Origin: JBQCDV01 sp051960855
Lineage (GTDB): Bacteria > Actinomycetota > Actinomycetes > JAJZTN01
DNA: 17,147 nt
NCBI GenBank assembly: GCA_051960855.1
Contig: JBQCDV010000126.1
Span: 1 to 17,147 of the forward strand
Direction of reading: 5' to 3'
Positions 5,985 to 12,614 of the stretch are shown here, in pieces. The number at the start of each line of letters is the position of its first letter. Position 1 is the stretch's first letter. The notes beneath the pieces were generated by a model. The model was given only the letters and a program-made list of their open reading frames with translations, was not told the DNA's origin and searched no databases. Position numbers and translations under genes: made by a program.

Positions 5985-6578
5985 ATGAGCGTCACCGACG
6001 ACCTTGACGAGTTCGCGGCAGAGATCGCCGACCAGGTGCGCAGCTTTGTCGTCGCGGTCAGGGAGGTGGCGAGCGGAGAGACGCCGGAGACGGCGGTGAG
6101 CATGCTGCTGCTCGAGATCAGCCAGCTCATGCTCGCCGGTGGCCGCCTCGGGGCGATTTCCGACGTCGTCCCACAGGAGCGCTTCGAGCCCGACCCCGGA
6201 CGGGAGGCCGACGTCGACGGCGTTCGGTCGTCGCTGGCCAACCTGCTCGAGCCGATCGACGAGTACGTCGAGGTGTTCGACCCCTACGAGCAGCCGCCGC
6301 AGCTGCTGGTGCAGCGGCTCTCCGATGACATCGCCGGCGTGCTCGCGGACCTCTCCCATGGCCTCGCGCACTTCGACAACGGTCGTGCGGAGGAGGCGCT
6401 GTGGTGGTGGCAGTTCTCCTACCTGTCCAGCTGGGGCGGCACGGCCAGCGCGGCGCTGCGGGCACTGCAGTCGATCGTCGCCCACGTGCGGCTCGACCCC
6501 GACGAGGCTGACGAGGAGCTGCTCGCCGAGGACCAGCTGCTCGCGGAGACGGTGGCCCAGGCGCACTCGGTAGACTGA
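5985..6578 (+). CDS. DUF5063 family protein
   Basis: A 197-residue acidic, largely helical soluble protein with no signal peptide or membrane segment. It matches the actinobacterial DUF5063 pattern: SVTDDLDEFAAEIADQVRSF at the start, MLLLEISQLMLAGGRLGAISD in the middle, YVEVFDPYEQPP, a Trp-rich ALWWWQFSYLSSWGGTASAALRAL segment (about residues 137-160), and an acidic C-terminus. Its function is unknown; I recognise the family from its conserved position after recR and before lysC in related genomes. The ATG at 5985 is chosen because GAGGAAGG lies at ideal spacing. Starts at 5967 and 5922 are possible but lack such a site. The stop TGA overlaps the -10-like TAGACT of the lysC leader. Confidence 0.9.
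   Translation: MSVTDDLDEFAAEIADQVRSFVVAVREVASGETPETAVSMLLLEISQLMLAGGRLGAISDVVPQERFEPDPGREADVDGVRSSLANLLEPIDEYVEVFDPYEQPPQLLVQRLSDDIAGVLADLSHGLAHFDNGRAEEALWWWQFSYLSSWGGTASAALRALQSIVAHVRLDPDEADEELLAEDQLLAETVAQAHSVD
6571..6576 (+). promoter_or_regulatory. -10 element upstream of lysC-asd
   Basis: TAGACT lies within the last codons of the DUF5063 gene and has the same sequence as the SRP RNA -10. Initiation near 6583 would give a leader of about 180 bases before the lysC GTG. A weak -35-like GAGACG lies 18 bases upstream. Confidence 0.45.
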
Positions 6579-6636
6579 GGCTCCGGCCGTCCCGCTTCCG
6601 GCACGGCACCGCGCGGCCGCCTCGCTCGTTCCGCCG

Positions 6637-6753
6637 GTGCACGCGCTCGTGCGGGTCAGCCAGCGCCCGCAGCGCCGCGGGACGTGCACGGGTGGCGAAG
6701 CCACCGCCGTGACGGTGGCCGCCGTTGTCGCGGACCGGCTGCCTGCGAAGTGA
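6637..6753 (+). other. Short upstream ORF in the lysC leader (38 codons, possible)
   Basis: A GTG-started frame runs from 6637 to a TGA at 6751-6753 and ends 11 bases before the lysC GTG. Thr is at codons 16, 18, 23 and 26, with a Val/Ala-rich second half. The frame is closed upstream by TAG at 6571. There is no Shine-Dalgarno sequence before 6637, so translation is doubtful. Confidence 0.25.
6691..6719 (+). promoter_or_regulatory. Mutually exclusive hairpins in the lysC leader
   Basis: GGTGGC (6691-6696) can pair with GCCACC (6700-6705) around a GAA loop. Alternatively GCCACCG (6700-6706) can pair with CGGTGGC (6713-6719) around a six-base loop. The shared middle arm makes the two structures exclusive, as in attenuators. 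No U-tract follows. Regulation of lysC is inferred, not shown. Confidence 0.45.
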
Positions 6754-6764
6754 GGGGTCTCCCA

Positions 6765-8048
6765 GTGGGCCTGGTCGTGCAGAAGTACGGCGGATCCTCG
6801 GTCGCCGACGCCGAGGCCATCAAGCGTGTCGCGCAGCGCATCGTCGCCACGCGCAAGGCTGGCAACGACGTCGTGGTGGTGGTCTCCGCCATGGGCGACA
6901 CGACCGACGAGCTCATCGACCTCGCCGAGCAGGTGTCCCCGCTGCCTCCGGCCCGCGAGCTGGACATGTTGCTGACCAGCGGCGAGCGGATCTCGATGGC
7001 ACTGGTGGCGATGGCGATCGCGAACCTCGGCCACAGCGCCCGGTCGTTCACGGGCAGCCAGGCCGGTGTGATCACGGACTCCGTGCACGGCAAGGCGCGG
7101 ATCATCGACGTGACGCCGGGACGCATCAGCGAGGCGCTGCAGCAGGGCCACATCGCCATCGTCGCTGGCTTCCAGGGCGTCTCCCAGGACACCAAGGACA
7201 TCACGACGCTCGGACGCGGCGGCTCCGACACGACCGCCGTCGCGCTGGCAGCCGCGCTGCACGCCGACGTGTGCGAGATCTACACCGACGTCGACGGCGT
7301 CTACACCGCGGACCCGCGCATCGTGCCGACGGCGCAGCGGATCCCCCGGATCAGCTACGAGGAGATGCTCGAGCTCGCCGCCTGCGGCGCGAAGGTGCTG
7401 CACCTGCGTTGCGTCGAGTACGCGCGCCGCTACGACATGCCGATCCACGTGCGCTCGTCGTTCTCGCAGAAGGAAGGCACGTGGGTGTCGGGGTCCTTCA
7501 CCGCCCTGACCGACAACCCGGAGGAAGCTGTGGAACAGGCCATCATCAGCGGCGTCGCTCACGACCGCAGCGAGGCGAAGGTGACGGTCGTCGGGGTGCC
7601 CGACAAGGTCGGGGAGGCAGCGAAGATCTTCAACGCGGTCTCCGAGGCGGAGATCAACATCGACATGATCGTGCAGAACGTCTCCGCAGCGAGCACGGGC
7701 CGCACCGATATCTCGTTCACGCTGCCCAAGAGCGATGGCCAGCAGGCCCTCCGCGCCCTGGAGAAGATCCAGCCCGAGGTCGGCTTCGAGTCGCTGCGCT
7801 ACGACGACCGCATCGGCAAGGTGTCCCTGATCGGCGCCGGCATGCGGTCGCACCCCGGCGTCTCCGCGCGCTTCTTCGCCTCCCTCGCCGAGGCGGGCGT
7901 CAACATCGAGATGATCTCCACCTCGGAGATCCGCGTGTCCGTGGTCGTCGACCAGGACCAGGTGGACGAGGCGGTGGCCGCCGTCCACGCGGCGTTCGAC
8001 CTCGATGCCGAAGCCGAGGCAGTTGTCTACGGAGGGACCGGACGATGA
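6765..8048 (+). CDS. lysC: Aspartate kinase (alpha subunit)
   Basis: This enzyme phosphorylates L-aspartate with ATP, the first step toward lysine, threonine, methionine and diaminopimelate. The product has 427 residues. The kinase domain starts VVQKYGGSSVADAEAI (residues 4-19), followed by SGERISMALVAMAI, GFQGVSQDTKDITTLGRGGSDTTA (135-158) and YTDVDGVYTADPR (173-185). Two ACT regulatory domains follow (about 268-340 and 350-420), containing INIDMIVQNVS and VNIEMISTSEIRVSV. The form resembles the lysine-plus-threonine-inhibited actinobacterial enzyme. The GTG at 6765 is chosen because GAGGGG precedes it and the protein then begins as family members do. asd overlaps its stop by ATGA, and a second internal start gives the beta subunit. 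Confidence 0.97.
   Translation: MGLVVQKYGGSSVADAEAIKRVAQRIVATRKAGNDVVVVVSAMGDTTDELIDLAEQVSPLPPARELDMLLTSGERISMALVAMAIANLGHSARSFTGSQAGVITDSVHGKARIIDVTPGRISEALQQGHIAIVAGFQGVSQDTKDITTLGRGGSDTTAVALAAALHADVCEIYTDVDGVYTADPRIVPTAQRIPRISYEEMLELAACGAKVLHLRCVEYARRYDMPIHVRSSFSQKEGTWVSGSFTALTDNPEEAVEQAIISGVAHDRSEAKVTVVGVPDKVGEAAKIFNAVSEAEINIDMIVQNVSAASTGRTDISFTLPKSDGQQALRALEKIQPEVGFESLRYDDRIGKVSLIGAGMRSHPGVSARFFASLAEAGVNIEMISTSEIRVSVVVDQDQVDEAVAAVHAAFDLDAEAEAVVYGGTGR
7530..8048 (+). CDS. lysC: Aspartate kinase beta subunit (internal in-frame start within lysC)
   Basis: An in-frame GTG at 7530 (codon 256) is preceded by GGAGG with five bases of spacing, a strong ribosome binding site inside the coding region. 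Translation from it yields 172 residues starting VEQAIISGVAHDRSEAKV, consisting only of the ACT regulatory domains. As I recall it, the Corynebacterium glutamicum beta subunit starts at the equivalent place and has the same length; there, alpha and beta form an alpha2beta2 enzyme that binds lysine and threonine. Site and length are seen here; expression and complex formation are inferred from that precedent. Confidence 0.8.
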   Translation: MEQAIISGVAHDRSEAKVTVVGVPDKVGEAAKIFNAVSEAEINIDMIVQNVSAASTGRTDISFTLPKSDGQQALRALEKIQPEVGFESLRYDDRIGKVSLIGAGMRSHPGVSARFFASLAEAGVNIEMISTSEIRVSVVVDQDQVDEAVAAVHAAFDLDAEAEAVVYGGTGR

Positions 8049-9121
8049 GTACCCGCAACCCCAACAAGCCGACCCTGGCTGTCGTCGGCGCGACCGGCGC
8101 CGTCGGCTCGGTCATGCTCGAGCTGCTGTCCACCCGGGAGGACGTGTGGGGCGAGATCCGGCTGGTCGCCTCGCCGCGCTCCGCGGGGAAGCGGCTGACA
8201 GTCCGCGGCGAAGAGCTCGAGGTCATCGCCCTGTCGGAGGAGTGCTTCGACGGCGTCGACGTCGCGATGTTCGACGTGCCTGACGAGGTGTCCGCTGAGT
8301 GGGCCCCCATCGCTGCCGCTCACGGAGCCGTCGCGGTCGACAACTCCGGCGCCTTCCGGATGGACCCGGACGTCCCGCTCGTCGTGCCCGAGGTCAACCC
8401 GCATGCGGCGCGTAACCGACCCAAGGGCATCATCAGCAACCCCAACTGCACGACGCTGTCGATGATCGTGGCGATGGGTGCGCTGCACCAGGAGTTCGGG
8501 CTCACCGCGCTGATCGTGGCCTCCTATCAGGCCGCCTCCGGCGCGGGCCAGGCCGGCATCGACACCCTGCGCGAGCAGCTGACGAAGGTGGCGGGCAGCA
8601 ACGACCTCGGGACCCACCCGGGGGATGTCCGCCGTGCGGTCGGCGACTTCGGCCCCTTCCCGGCGCCGCTTGCCCTCAACGTCGTGCCGTGGGCGGGTTC
8701 GCTCAAGGACGAGGGCTGGTCCAGCGAGGAGCTCAAGGTCCGCAACGAGTCCCGCAAGATCCTCGGCCTGCCGCAGCTGAAGGTCTCGGCGACCTGCGTG
8801 CGCGTCCCGGTCATCACCACCCACTCACTGGCCGTGCATGCGACCTTCGAGCGGCCTGTCCCGACAGAGACGGCCCGCGAGGTGCTGCGGGACGCGCCTG
8901 GTGTCGTGCTCTTCGACGACCCGGCCGCGGGTGAGTACCCGACCCCGGCCGACGTCGTCGGCACCGACCCCACGTGGGTGGGCCGGATCCGGCAGAGCCT
9001 CGACGACCCGAACGAGCTCGAGCTCTTCCTGTGCGGCGACAACCTCCGCAAGGGCGCTGCGCTCAACACCGCCCAGATCGCCGAGCTCGTGGCGGCCGAG
9101 CTGGCTGTCAAGCAGAGCTGA
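8045..9121 (+). CDS. asd: Aspartate-semialdehyde dehydrogenase
   Basis: This enzyme reduces L-aspartyl-4-phosphate to aspartate semialdehyde with NADPH, the step after LysC. At 358 residues it has the expected length. It shows the nucleotide-binding GATGAVG (residues 15-21), catalytic Cys135 in SNPNCTT, ASGAGQAG (about 164-171), and HSLAVHATFERP with the conserved His near the substrate. The C-terminus ends with the conserved GDNLRKGAALNTAQIAELV. The ATG at 8045 overlaps the lysC TGA, and a GGAGGG lies about nine bases upstream, so the two enzymes should be made in step from one mRNA. A longer open frame reaching back to 6725 is a lysC shadow and is not used. Confidence 0.97.
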   Translation: MSTRNPNKPTLAVVGATGAVGSVMLELLSTREDVWGEIRLVASPRSAGKRLTVRGEELEVIALSEECFDGVDVAMFDVPDEVSAEWAPIAAAHGAVAVDNSGAFRMDPDVPLVVPEVNPHAARNRPKGIISNPNCTTLSMIVAMGALHQEFGLTALIVASYQAASGAGQAGIDTLREQLTKVAGSNDLGTHPGDVRRAVGDFGPFPAPLALNVVPWAGSLKDEGWSSEELKVRNESRKILGLPQLKVSATCVRVPVITTHSLAVHATFERPVPTETAREVLRDAPGVVLFDDPAAGEYPTPADVVGTDPTWVGRIRQSLDDPNELELFLCGDNLRKGAALNTAQIAELVAAELAVKQS

Positions 9122-9162
9122 CGGGCCGAAGGACTGAGTGGCTGACGGGCTGAGGGGCTGAC

Positions 9163-9516
9163 ATGGCTGCTGCCGACGACGACCTCGAGCGGTTGCTGCG
9201 CGAGGTTGATGCCTCGCTCGGGGAGGGGAGCCGCGCCGCCTCCGGCTCGCGGTCACCCCGCACCGGCCCGAACGCCGCAGCGTCGCCGACCGTGGGCGGT
9301 CGGCTGTCCCGACGAGGCCGGCGCGCGCCGGCGAGGGGCGAGGAGCCGGCGCCGCTGAGCCGCGTTGGGCAGTCAGCTGTCGCCGGCGGCGTCGCAGCGG
9401 TGGCGGTCTTTGTGGCGTTCGCGTTGCTGCCCTTCCTGCGGGCCGGCTCAGGTGCCGCCGGAGCCTTCGTGGGGGCGTTCGCGGCGTGGCTCTTCGCGAC
9501 GCTGCTGCGGCGCTGA
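9163..9516 (+). CDS. Small two-helix membrane protein of unknown function
   Basis: A 117-residue protein. Residues 1-20 include DDDLERLLREVDASLG, an acidic amphipathic helix. Residues 21-66 are a disordered Arg/Pro/Ser-rich linker. Two hydrophobic helices (about 68-92 and 95-115) form a hairpin with a short Arg-containing turn, and the protein ends LLRR. A GAGGGG six bases before the ATG supports the start. It follows asd by 41 bases that consist largely of repeated GGCTGA-like words with stops in several frames. I do not recognise a domain. Its distance from asd allows co-transcription, but nothing links it to amino-acid synthesis. Confidence 0.75.
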   Translation: MAAADDDLERLLREVDASLGEGSRAASGSRSPRTGPNAAASPTVGGRLSRRGRRAPARGEEPAPLSRVGQSAVAGGVAAVAVFVAFALLPFLRAGSGAAGAFVGAFAAWLFATLLRR

Positions 9517-9523
9517 CCGGTCA
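9514..9523. other. 10-bp palindrome containing both convergent stop codons
   Basis: TGACCGGTCA is a perfect palindrome. Its left TGA stops the small membrane-protein gene and its right half supplies the TGA of the SGNH lipoprotein gene on the other strand. Only four bases separate the two genes and no intrinsic terminator fits between them. Confidence 0.9.
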
Positions 9524-10615
9524 AGGCCAGCTCGTCGGCACCGCCGCTTCCAGTGCCTGGGCCAGCGCCGCATATCCCGCGTCGGAGGGGTGGAGGTCGC
9601 GGTGGCTGGGCTGGCAGAACAGGGTCAGCCGGCACACCCGTGACCGTTCGGCGGAGCTGATGGCCGACGTCGTCGCGGCACGGCTGCCGTCGATGACCGC
9701 GTAGCCGTCGACGACCGTGGCTCCCGCGCTCTTCGCGGCCGCGGACACTCCTGGAGCGGCGAGGTTCGCCACCTGCTGTGAGGCGGGCGCGGTGACGACG
9801 TAGGGGTTGTACGGCGCCAGGTAGAGCAGCCGGGCCTGCGGGGCGGCGGCCCGTAGCTGCGCCACGATGGTCGTGAGGTGAGACAGCAGCGTCGTTCGGG
9901 TCGAGGTGAGCCGCTCTCGGCCGCACTGCGGCTGCGGGCGGCAGCTGATGACGGGCAGCAGGTCGTTGGCGCCGATGGAGACGACGATGACACCGGGCTC
10001 GCGCCGGTGGGCCGCGAGCCAGGCGAGCGCCGCCTGCTGCTGGGGACCGGTGAAGGGGTCGTGCAGCAGCGCGGACGGGATCGGGCAGTGCCCTCGCAGC
10101 ATCGACGCGGTCGTCTCACCCGGACACGCGTAGTTCACGACTGTGAGGCCGCCCGCTCCCGCGCGGCGACGGAGGGCGGCGGTCAGGGGAGCGACGTAGC
10201 CGCCGAAGTCCGACGCCTGGTAGCCCGCCGTCAGCGAGGTGACGAAACGCTCCTCCTGCAGACCGAAGCCCAGGCTGTCGCCCAGTGACAGCAACCAGGG
10301 GGACGCCGTGGGCACGGTGCTGGAGGCCGGACCGGACGCGGTCGTGCTCACCGTGGATGCCGGCGTCCCGGCGCTCGATGACGCAGGCGGGCGAGGCGCC
10401 GGGGAGGCGGAGCATCCCGCGAGGAGCGCGAGGAGCGCGAGGAGCGCGAGAAGAGCGACGAGCGCCGGCAGAGCCGCCAGGCTGGACGCCGACGGCCTGC
10501 CAGCCACCAGCCTGGGAGCCACCAACCTGGACACCACCAGCCTGGACGCCGACGGCCGGGCGCGACGGCCGACGACGGCGAGACGGCTCGCGGACGACGT
10601 TCGGGAAGCAGTCAC
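9521..10615 (-). CDS. SGNH/GDSL-family hydrolase, predicted lipoprotein
   Basis: An esterase/lipase-type serine hydrolase placed outside the cell. From the GTG at 10615 it has 364 residues. An Arg-rich n-region is followed by a Leu/Ala h-region and lipobox LLAG-Cys68, so Cys68 should be lipidated. The catalytic blocks are all present: LSLGDSLGFG with Ser114, FGGY, SIGANDLL with Asn218, and DLHPSDAGY with Asp340 and His342. Six cysteines (164/177, 225/231, 328/334) are spaced to form three disulfides, as in extracellular actinobacterial SGNH esterases. Substrate is unknown. The start is uncertain because no Shine-Dalgarno sequence is clear and in-frame GTGs also occur at codons 14, 15, 27 and 28. 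It lies 50 bases after the S9 peptidase gene and is probably co-transcribed. Confidence 0.9.
   Translation of the reverse strand: MTASRTSSASRLAVVGRRARPSASRLVVSRLVAPRLVAGRPSASSLAALPALVALLALLALLALLAGCSASPAPRPPASSSAGTPASTVSTTASGPASSTVPTASPWLLSLGDSLGFGLQEERFVTSLTAGYQASDFGGYVAPLTAALRRRAGAGGLTVVNYACPGETTASMLRGHCPIPSALLHDPFTGPQQQAALAWLAAHRREPGVIVVSIGANDLLPVISCRPQPQCGRERLTSTRTTLLSHLTTIVAQLRAAAPQARLLYLAPYNPYVVTAPASQQVANLAAPGVSAAAKSAGATVVDGYAVIDGSRAATTSAISSAERSRVCRLTLFCQPSHRDLHPSDAGYAALAQALEAAVPTSWP
10421..10456. repeat. 9-bp tandem repeat encoding the lipoprotein signal h-region
   Basis: Three perfect 9-bp units (10421-10429, 10430-10438, 10439-10447) and one diverged unit encode repeated Leu-Leu-Ala or Ala-Leu-Leu on the minus strand, forming the hydrophobic core of the signal peptide. 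Slippage would change its length in frame. Confidence 0.9.
10482..10557. repeat. 15-bp minisatellite flanked by a 16-bp direct repeat
   Basis: Units at 10503-10517, 10518-10532 and 10533-10547 differ by a few bases. An identical 16-bp word (CTGGACGCCGACGGCC) occurs at 10482-10497 and 10542-10557, exactly 60 bp apart. The tract encodes the basic n-region of the lipoprotein with repeated RLV and RPSAS words. Confidence 0.85.
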
Positions 10616-10665
10616 CGCGTGGTGCAACTGCCCTGGCTGGACCGGAGTTCCGGAGGACGGCAGCG

Positions 10666-12483
10666 TCAGGCAGGGACGTGCCGGGCTGCGAAGGCCAGCT
10701 CGGCACGGACCTGGCGGATGCGTTCGTCGACGACGAGGGAGCCGTGGCCCGCGTCGAAGCGGTAGACCTCGTGTGGGCGGTCTCGCTGCTCGAGGGCCTT
10801 GAGGTAGTTGTCGACCTGCCGGACGGGGCAGCGCGGGTCGTTCTCGCCGACCAGGACGAGGACGGGCGCCCGCACCGCGTCGACATAGGTCAGGGGCGAG
10901 GAGGCTTCGTAGCGCTCCGGGACCTCCTCCGGGGAGCCGCCGAACAGCGAGCGGTCGAAAGCCTGCAGCCCCTCCATCTCGTCCTCGTACGCGGCGACAT
11001 AGTCGGCAACCGGGACGGCGGCGATGCCGAGAGCCCAGGCGTCTGGCTGGGTGCCGAGACCGAGCAGGGTGAGGTAGCCACCCCAGGATCCGCCGGTGAG
11101 GATCAGACGCTGCGGGTCGGCGAGGCCGGTGGCGACGGCCCAGTCGCGCACTGCGGCGATGTCCTCCAGCTCGGTCAGCCCGACGCGGCCCTCGATGGCG
11201 TCGCGCCAGGCCGAGCCGTAGCCGGTGGAGCCCCGGTAGTTGACCCGGACGACGGCATAGCCGGCATCCACCCAGGCCGCGGCGCCGCTGTCGAAGCTGT
11301 CCGAGTCCAGCCACGTCGGGCCACCGTGCACGAGGAAGACCGTCGCGTAGGGCGTGCTCGACTGCGCCGGTCTCGACACCAGAGCGTGGATCGTGCCGCC
11401 CGGACCGTCCACCCAGGCGTCCTCGACGTCGACGCTCGGGGGTGCGGCGGGGCCGGCCGGCGTGAGCACGACCTGCCCCGAGGTCGAGCGGACCACCGGA
11501 GGCTGCGACGCCGAGGACCAGAGGTACTCCACGGTGCCGTCGGGACGCACGGCAGCCGCGTCGATGACACCGCGAGGCGTCTCGACCGCGGTGAGCTCCC
11601 CGGTGGCGAGGTCGTAGCGGTGCAGCGTCGAGCGGGCCTGGTGGCTGCTGGCGACGAGCAAGGCGGTGCCGTCGGGGTACCAGCTGGCGACGAGGTCGCC
11701 GGGCAGGTCGATGTCGAGCTCCTGCTGCTCGCCGGTGGCCACGTCCCAGATGAGAACGGCGGGGCGACCGTGCCGCTCGTGCTCGACGAGCAGGCGGCTG
11801 TCACCGTCCAGAGGTGCGAAGCCCAGCGCGTCCACGCCCTTGCCGGGCCCATCCCACAGCTCTGCGACGACCCGCCTGTCGCTCGAGCCGAGGGCGTAGA
11901 CGCGCAGCGCGGGGTGCCGGGAGTCGCCATGCTCGCTGTGCGAGACGGCCAGCAGAGTCGCGTCGTGGGAGAGGGCGCCGACGCCGGCGTCCTCCGGGTG
12001 CTCGTAGAGCACCTCGGGGCGAGCGGACGGTCGCACGAGGACGATCTGCGTCATCCCTTCGGTGGAGCGGCCCAGGACCACGGTCCCGTCCCGGCCGAGG
12101 GCGAGACCCGCGGGGTACGACGGCTCGAGGCCGGGGACGGCGGGCTCGTCTGCACCGCCGCGGAAGGGTTGACGCCGCCACACGCCGAACTCGTCGCCGT
12201 CGGTGTCGGCGAACCACCACAGCTGCTCGCCGTCCGGGGTCAGCGCGCCGTCGCTCGTGCCGTTGGCTCGCGACGTCGCCTGCCGCACCTCGCCGGTGTC
12301 CCGGTCCCAGGCGTACAGCTCGTAGGTGCCAGTCAGGTTGCTGACGTAGAGGCAGCGCGCGGGCGCGTCGTCCGCCCACTCGGGAAACGAGACGCGCACA
12401 GCGCGGAAGCGGGCCTCCCACGCCGGTATCGCGGCTTCCGGACCGCTCGACTGCTGCTCCGAACGGTCGTCACGCTGCGTCAT
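10666..12483 (-). CDS. S9 family peptidase (prolyl oligopeptidase / acylaminoacyl-peptidase type)
   Basis: A serine peptidase that should cleave short peptides. From the ATG at 12483 it has 605 residues. Residues up to about 345 form a beta-propeller with repeated strands such as LTPDGEQLWWFADTDGDEFGVW and SWYPDGTALLVAS. An alpha/beta-hydrolase domain follows, with FLVHGGPT, the nucleophile motif GGSWGGY (Ser466), GENDPRCP (Asp549) and DAGHGS (His580), so the catalytic triad is complete. There is no signal peptide or membrane helix, so it is probably cytoplasmic. Upstream in-frame starts at 12501 and 12552 exist; none has an ideal ribosome site, and 12483 is chosen because homologous-looking sequence begins after it. 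It is divergent from the SRPBCC gene and precedes the SGNH lipoprotein gene. Confidence 0.93.
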   Translation of the reverse strand: MTQRDDRSEQQSSGPEAAIPAWEARFRAVRVSFPEWADDAPARCLYVSNLTGTYELYAWDRDTGEVRQATSRANGTSDGALTPDGEQLWWFADTDGDEFGVWRRQPFRGGADEPAVPGLEPSYPAGLALGRDGTVVLGRSTEGMTQIVLVRPSARPEVLYEHPEDAGVGALSHDATLLAVSHSEHGDSRHPALRVYALGSSDRRVVAELWDGPGKGVDALGFAPLDGDSRLLVEHERHGRPAVLIWDVATGEQQELDIDLPGDLVASWYPDGTALLVASSHQARSTLHRYDLATGELTAVETPRGVIDAAAVRPDGTVEYLWSSASQPPVVRSTSGQVVLTPAGPAAPPSVDVEDAWVDGPGGTIHALVSRPAQSSTPYATVFLVHGGPTWLDSDSFDSGAAAWVDAGYAVVRVNYRGSTGYGSAWRDAIEGRVGLTELEDIAAVRDWAVATGLADPQRLILTGGSWGGYLTLLGLGTQPDAWALGIAAVPVADYVAAYEDEMEGLQAFDRSLFGGSPEEVPERYEASSPLTYVDAVRAPVLVLVGENDPRCPVRQVDNYLKALEQRDRPHEVYRFDAGHGSLVVDERIRQVRAELAFAARHVPA

Positions 12484-12579
12484 GCCGCCATCCAACCTCA
12501 TCGCCGCGTCAGCCTGCTCCTCAGAATCGCGCGGCTCCTCGAAATAACGCACGTCCTGGCAATCGCTGCCGGCGTTCGT

Positions 12580-12603
12580 GTTTTCGAGAGGCTGCCGGGG
12601 CTA
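12580..12603 (+). promoter_or_regulatory. Weak SigB/SigF-like promoter candidate before the SRPBCC gene
   Basis: GTTT (12580-12583) and GGGCTA (12598-12603) are spaced by 14 bases, resembling GTTT-N15-GGGTA stress promoters of actinobacteria with one mismatch and short spacing. The start codon follows 11 bases later. Confidence 0.2.
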
Positions 12604-12614
12604 GGCCAGGGGGC

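Noticed and set aside
6583..6764. Lysine riboswitch before lysC
   Set aside because: I do not see the conserved L-box helices or motifs; the leader shows only short GC hairpins.
5016..7988. 990-residue open frame on the minus strand opposite dnaX end, recR, DUF5063 and lysC
   Set aside because: It is antisense to four well-supported genes, has the His/Arg/Asp/Val-rich composition of a high-GC shadow frame, and shows no domain.
8045..9121. asd as part of a longer 798-residue fusion starting at 6725
   Set aside because: The extra 440 residues are an out-of-frame reading of lysC; the ATG at 8045 with an upstream GGAGGG fits the family start.
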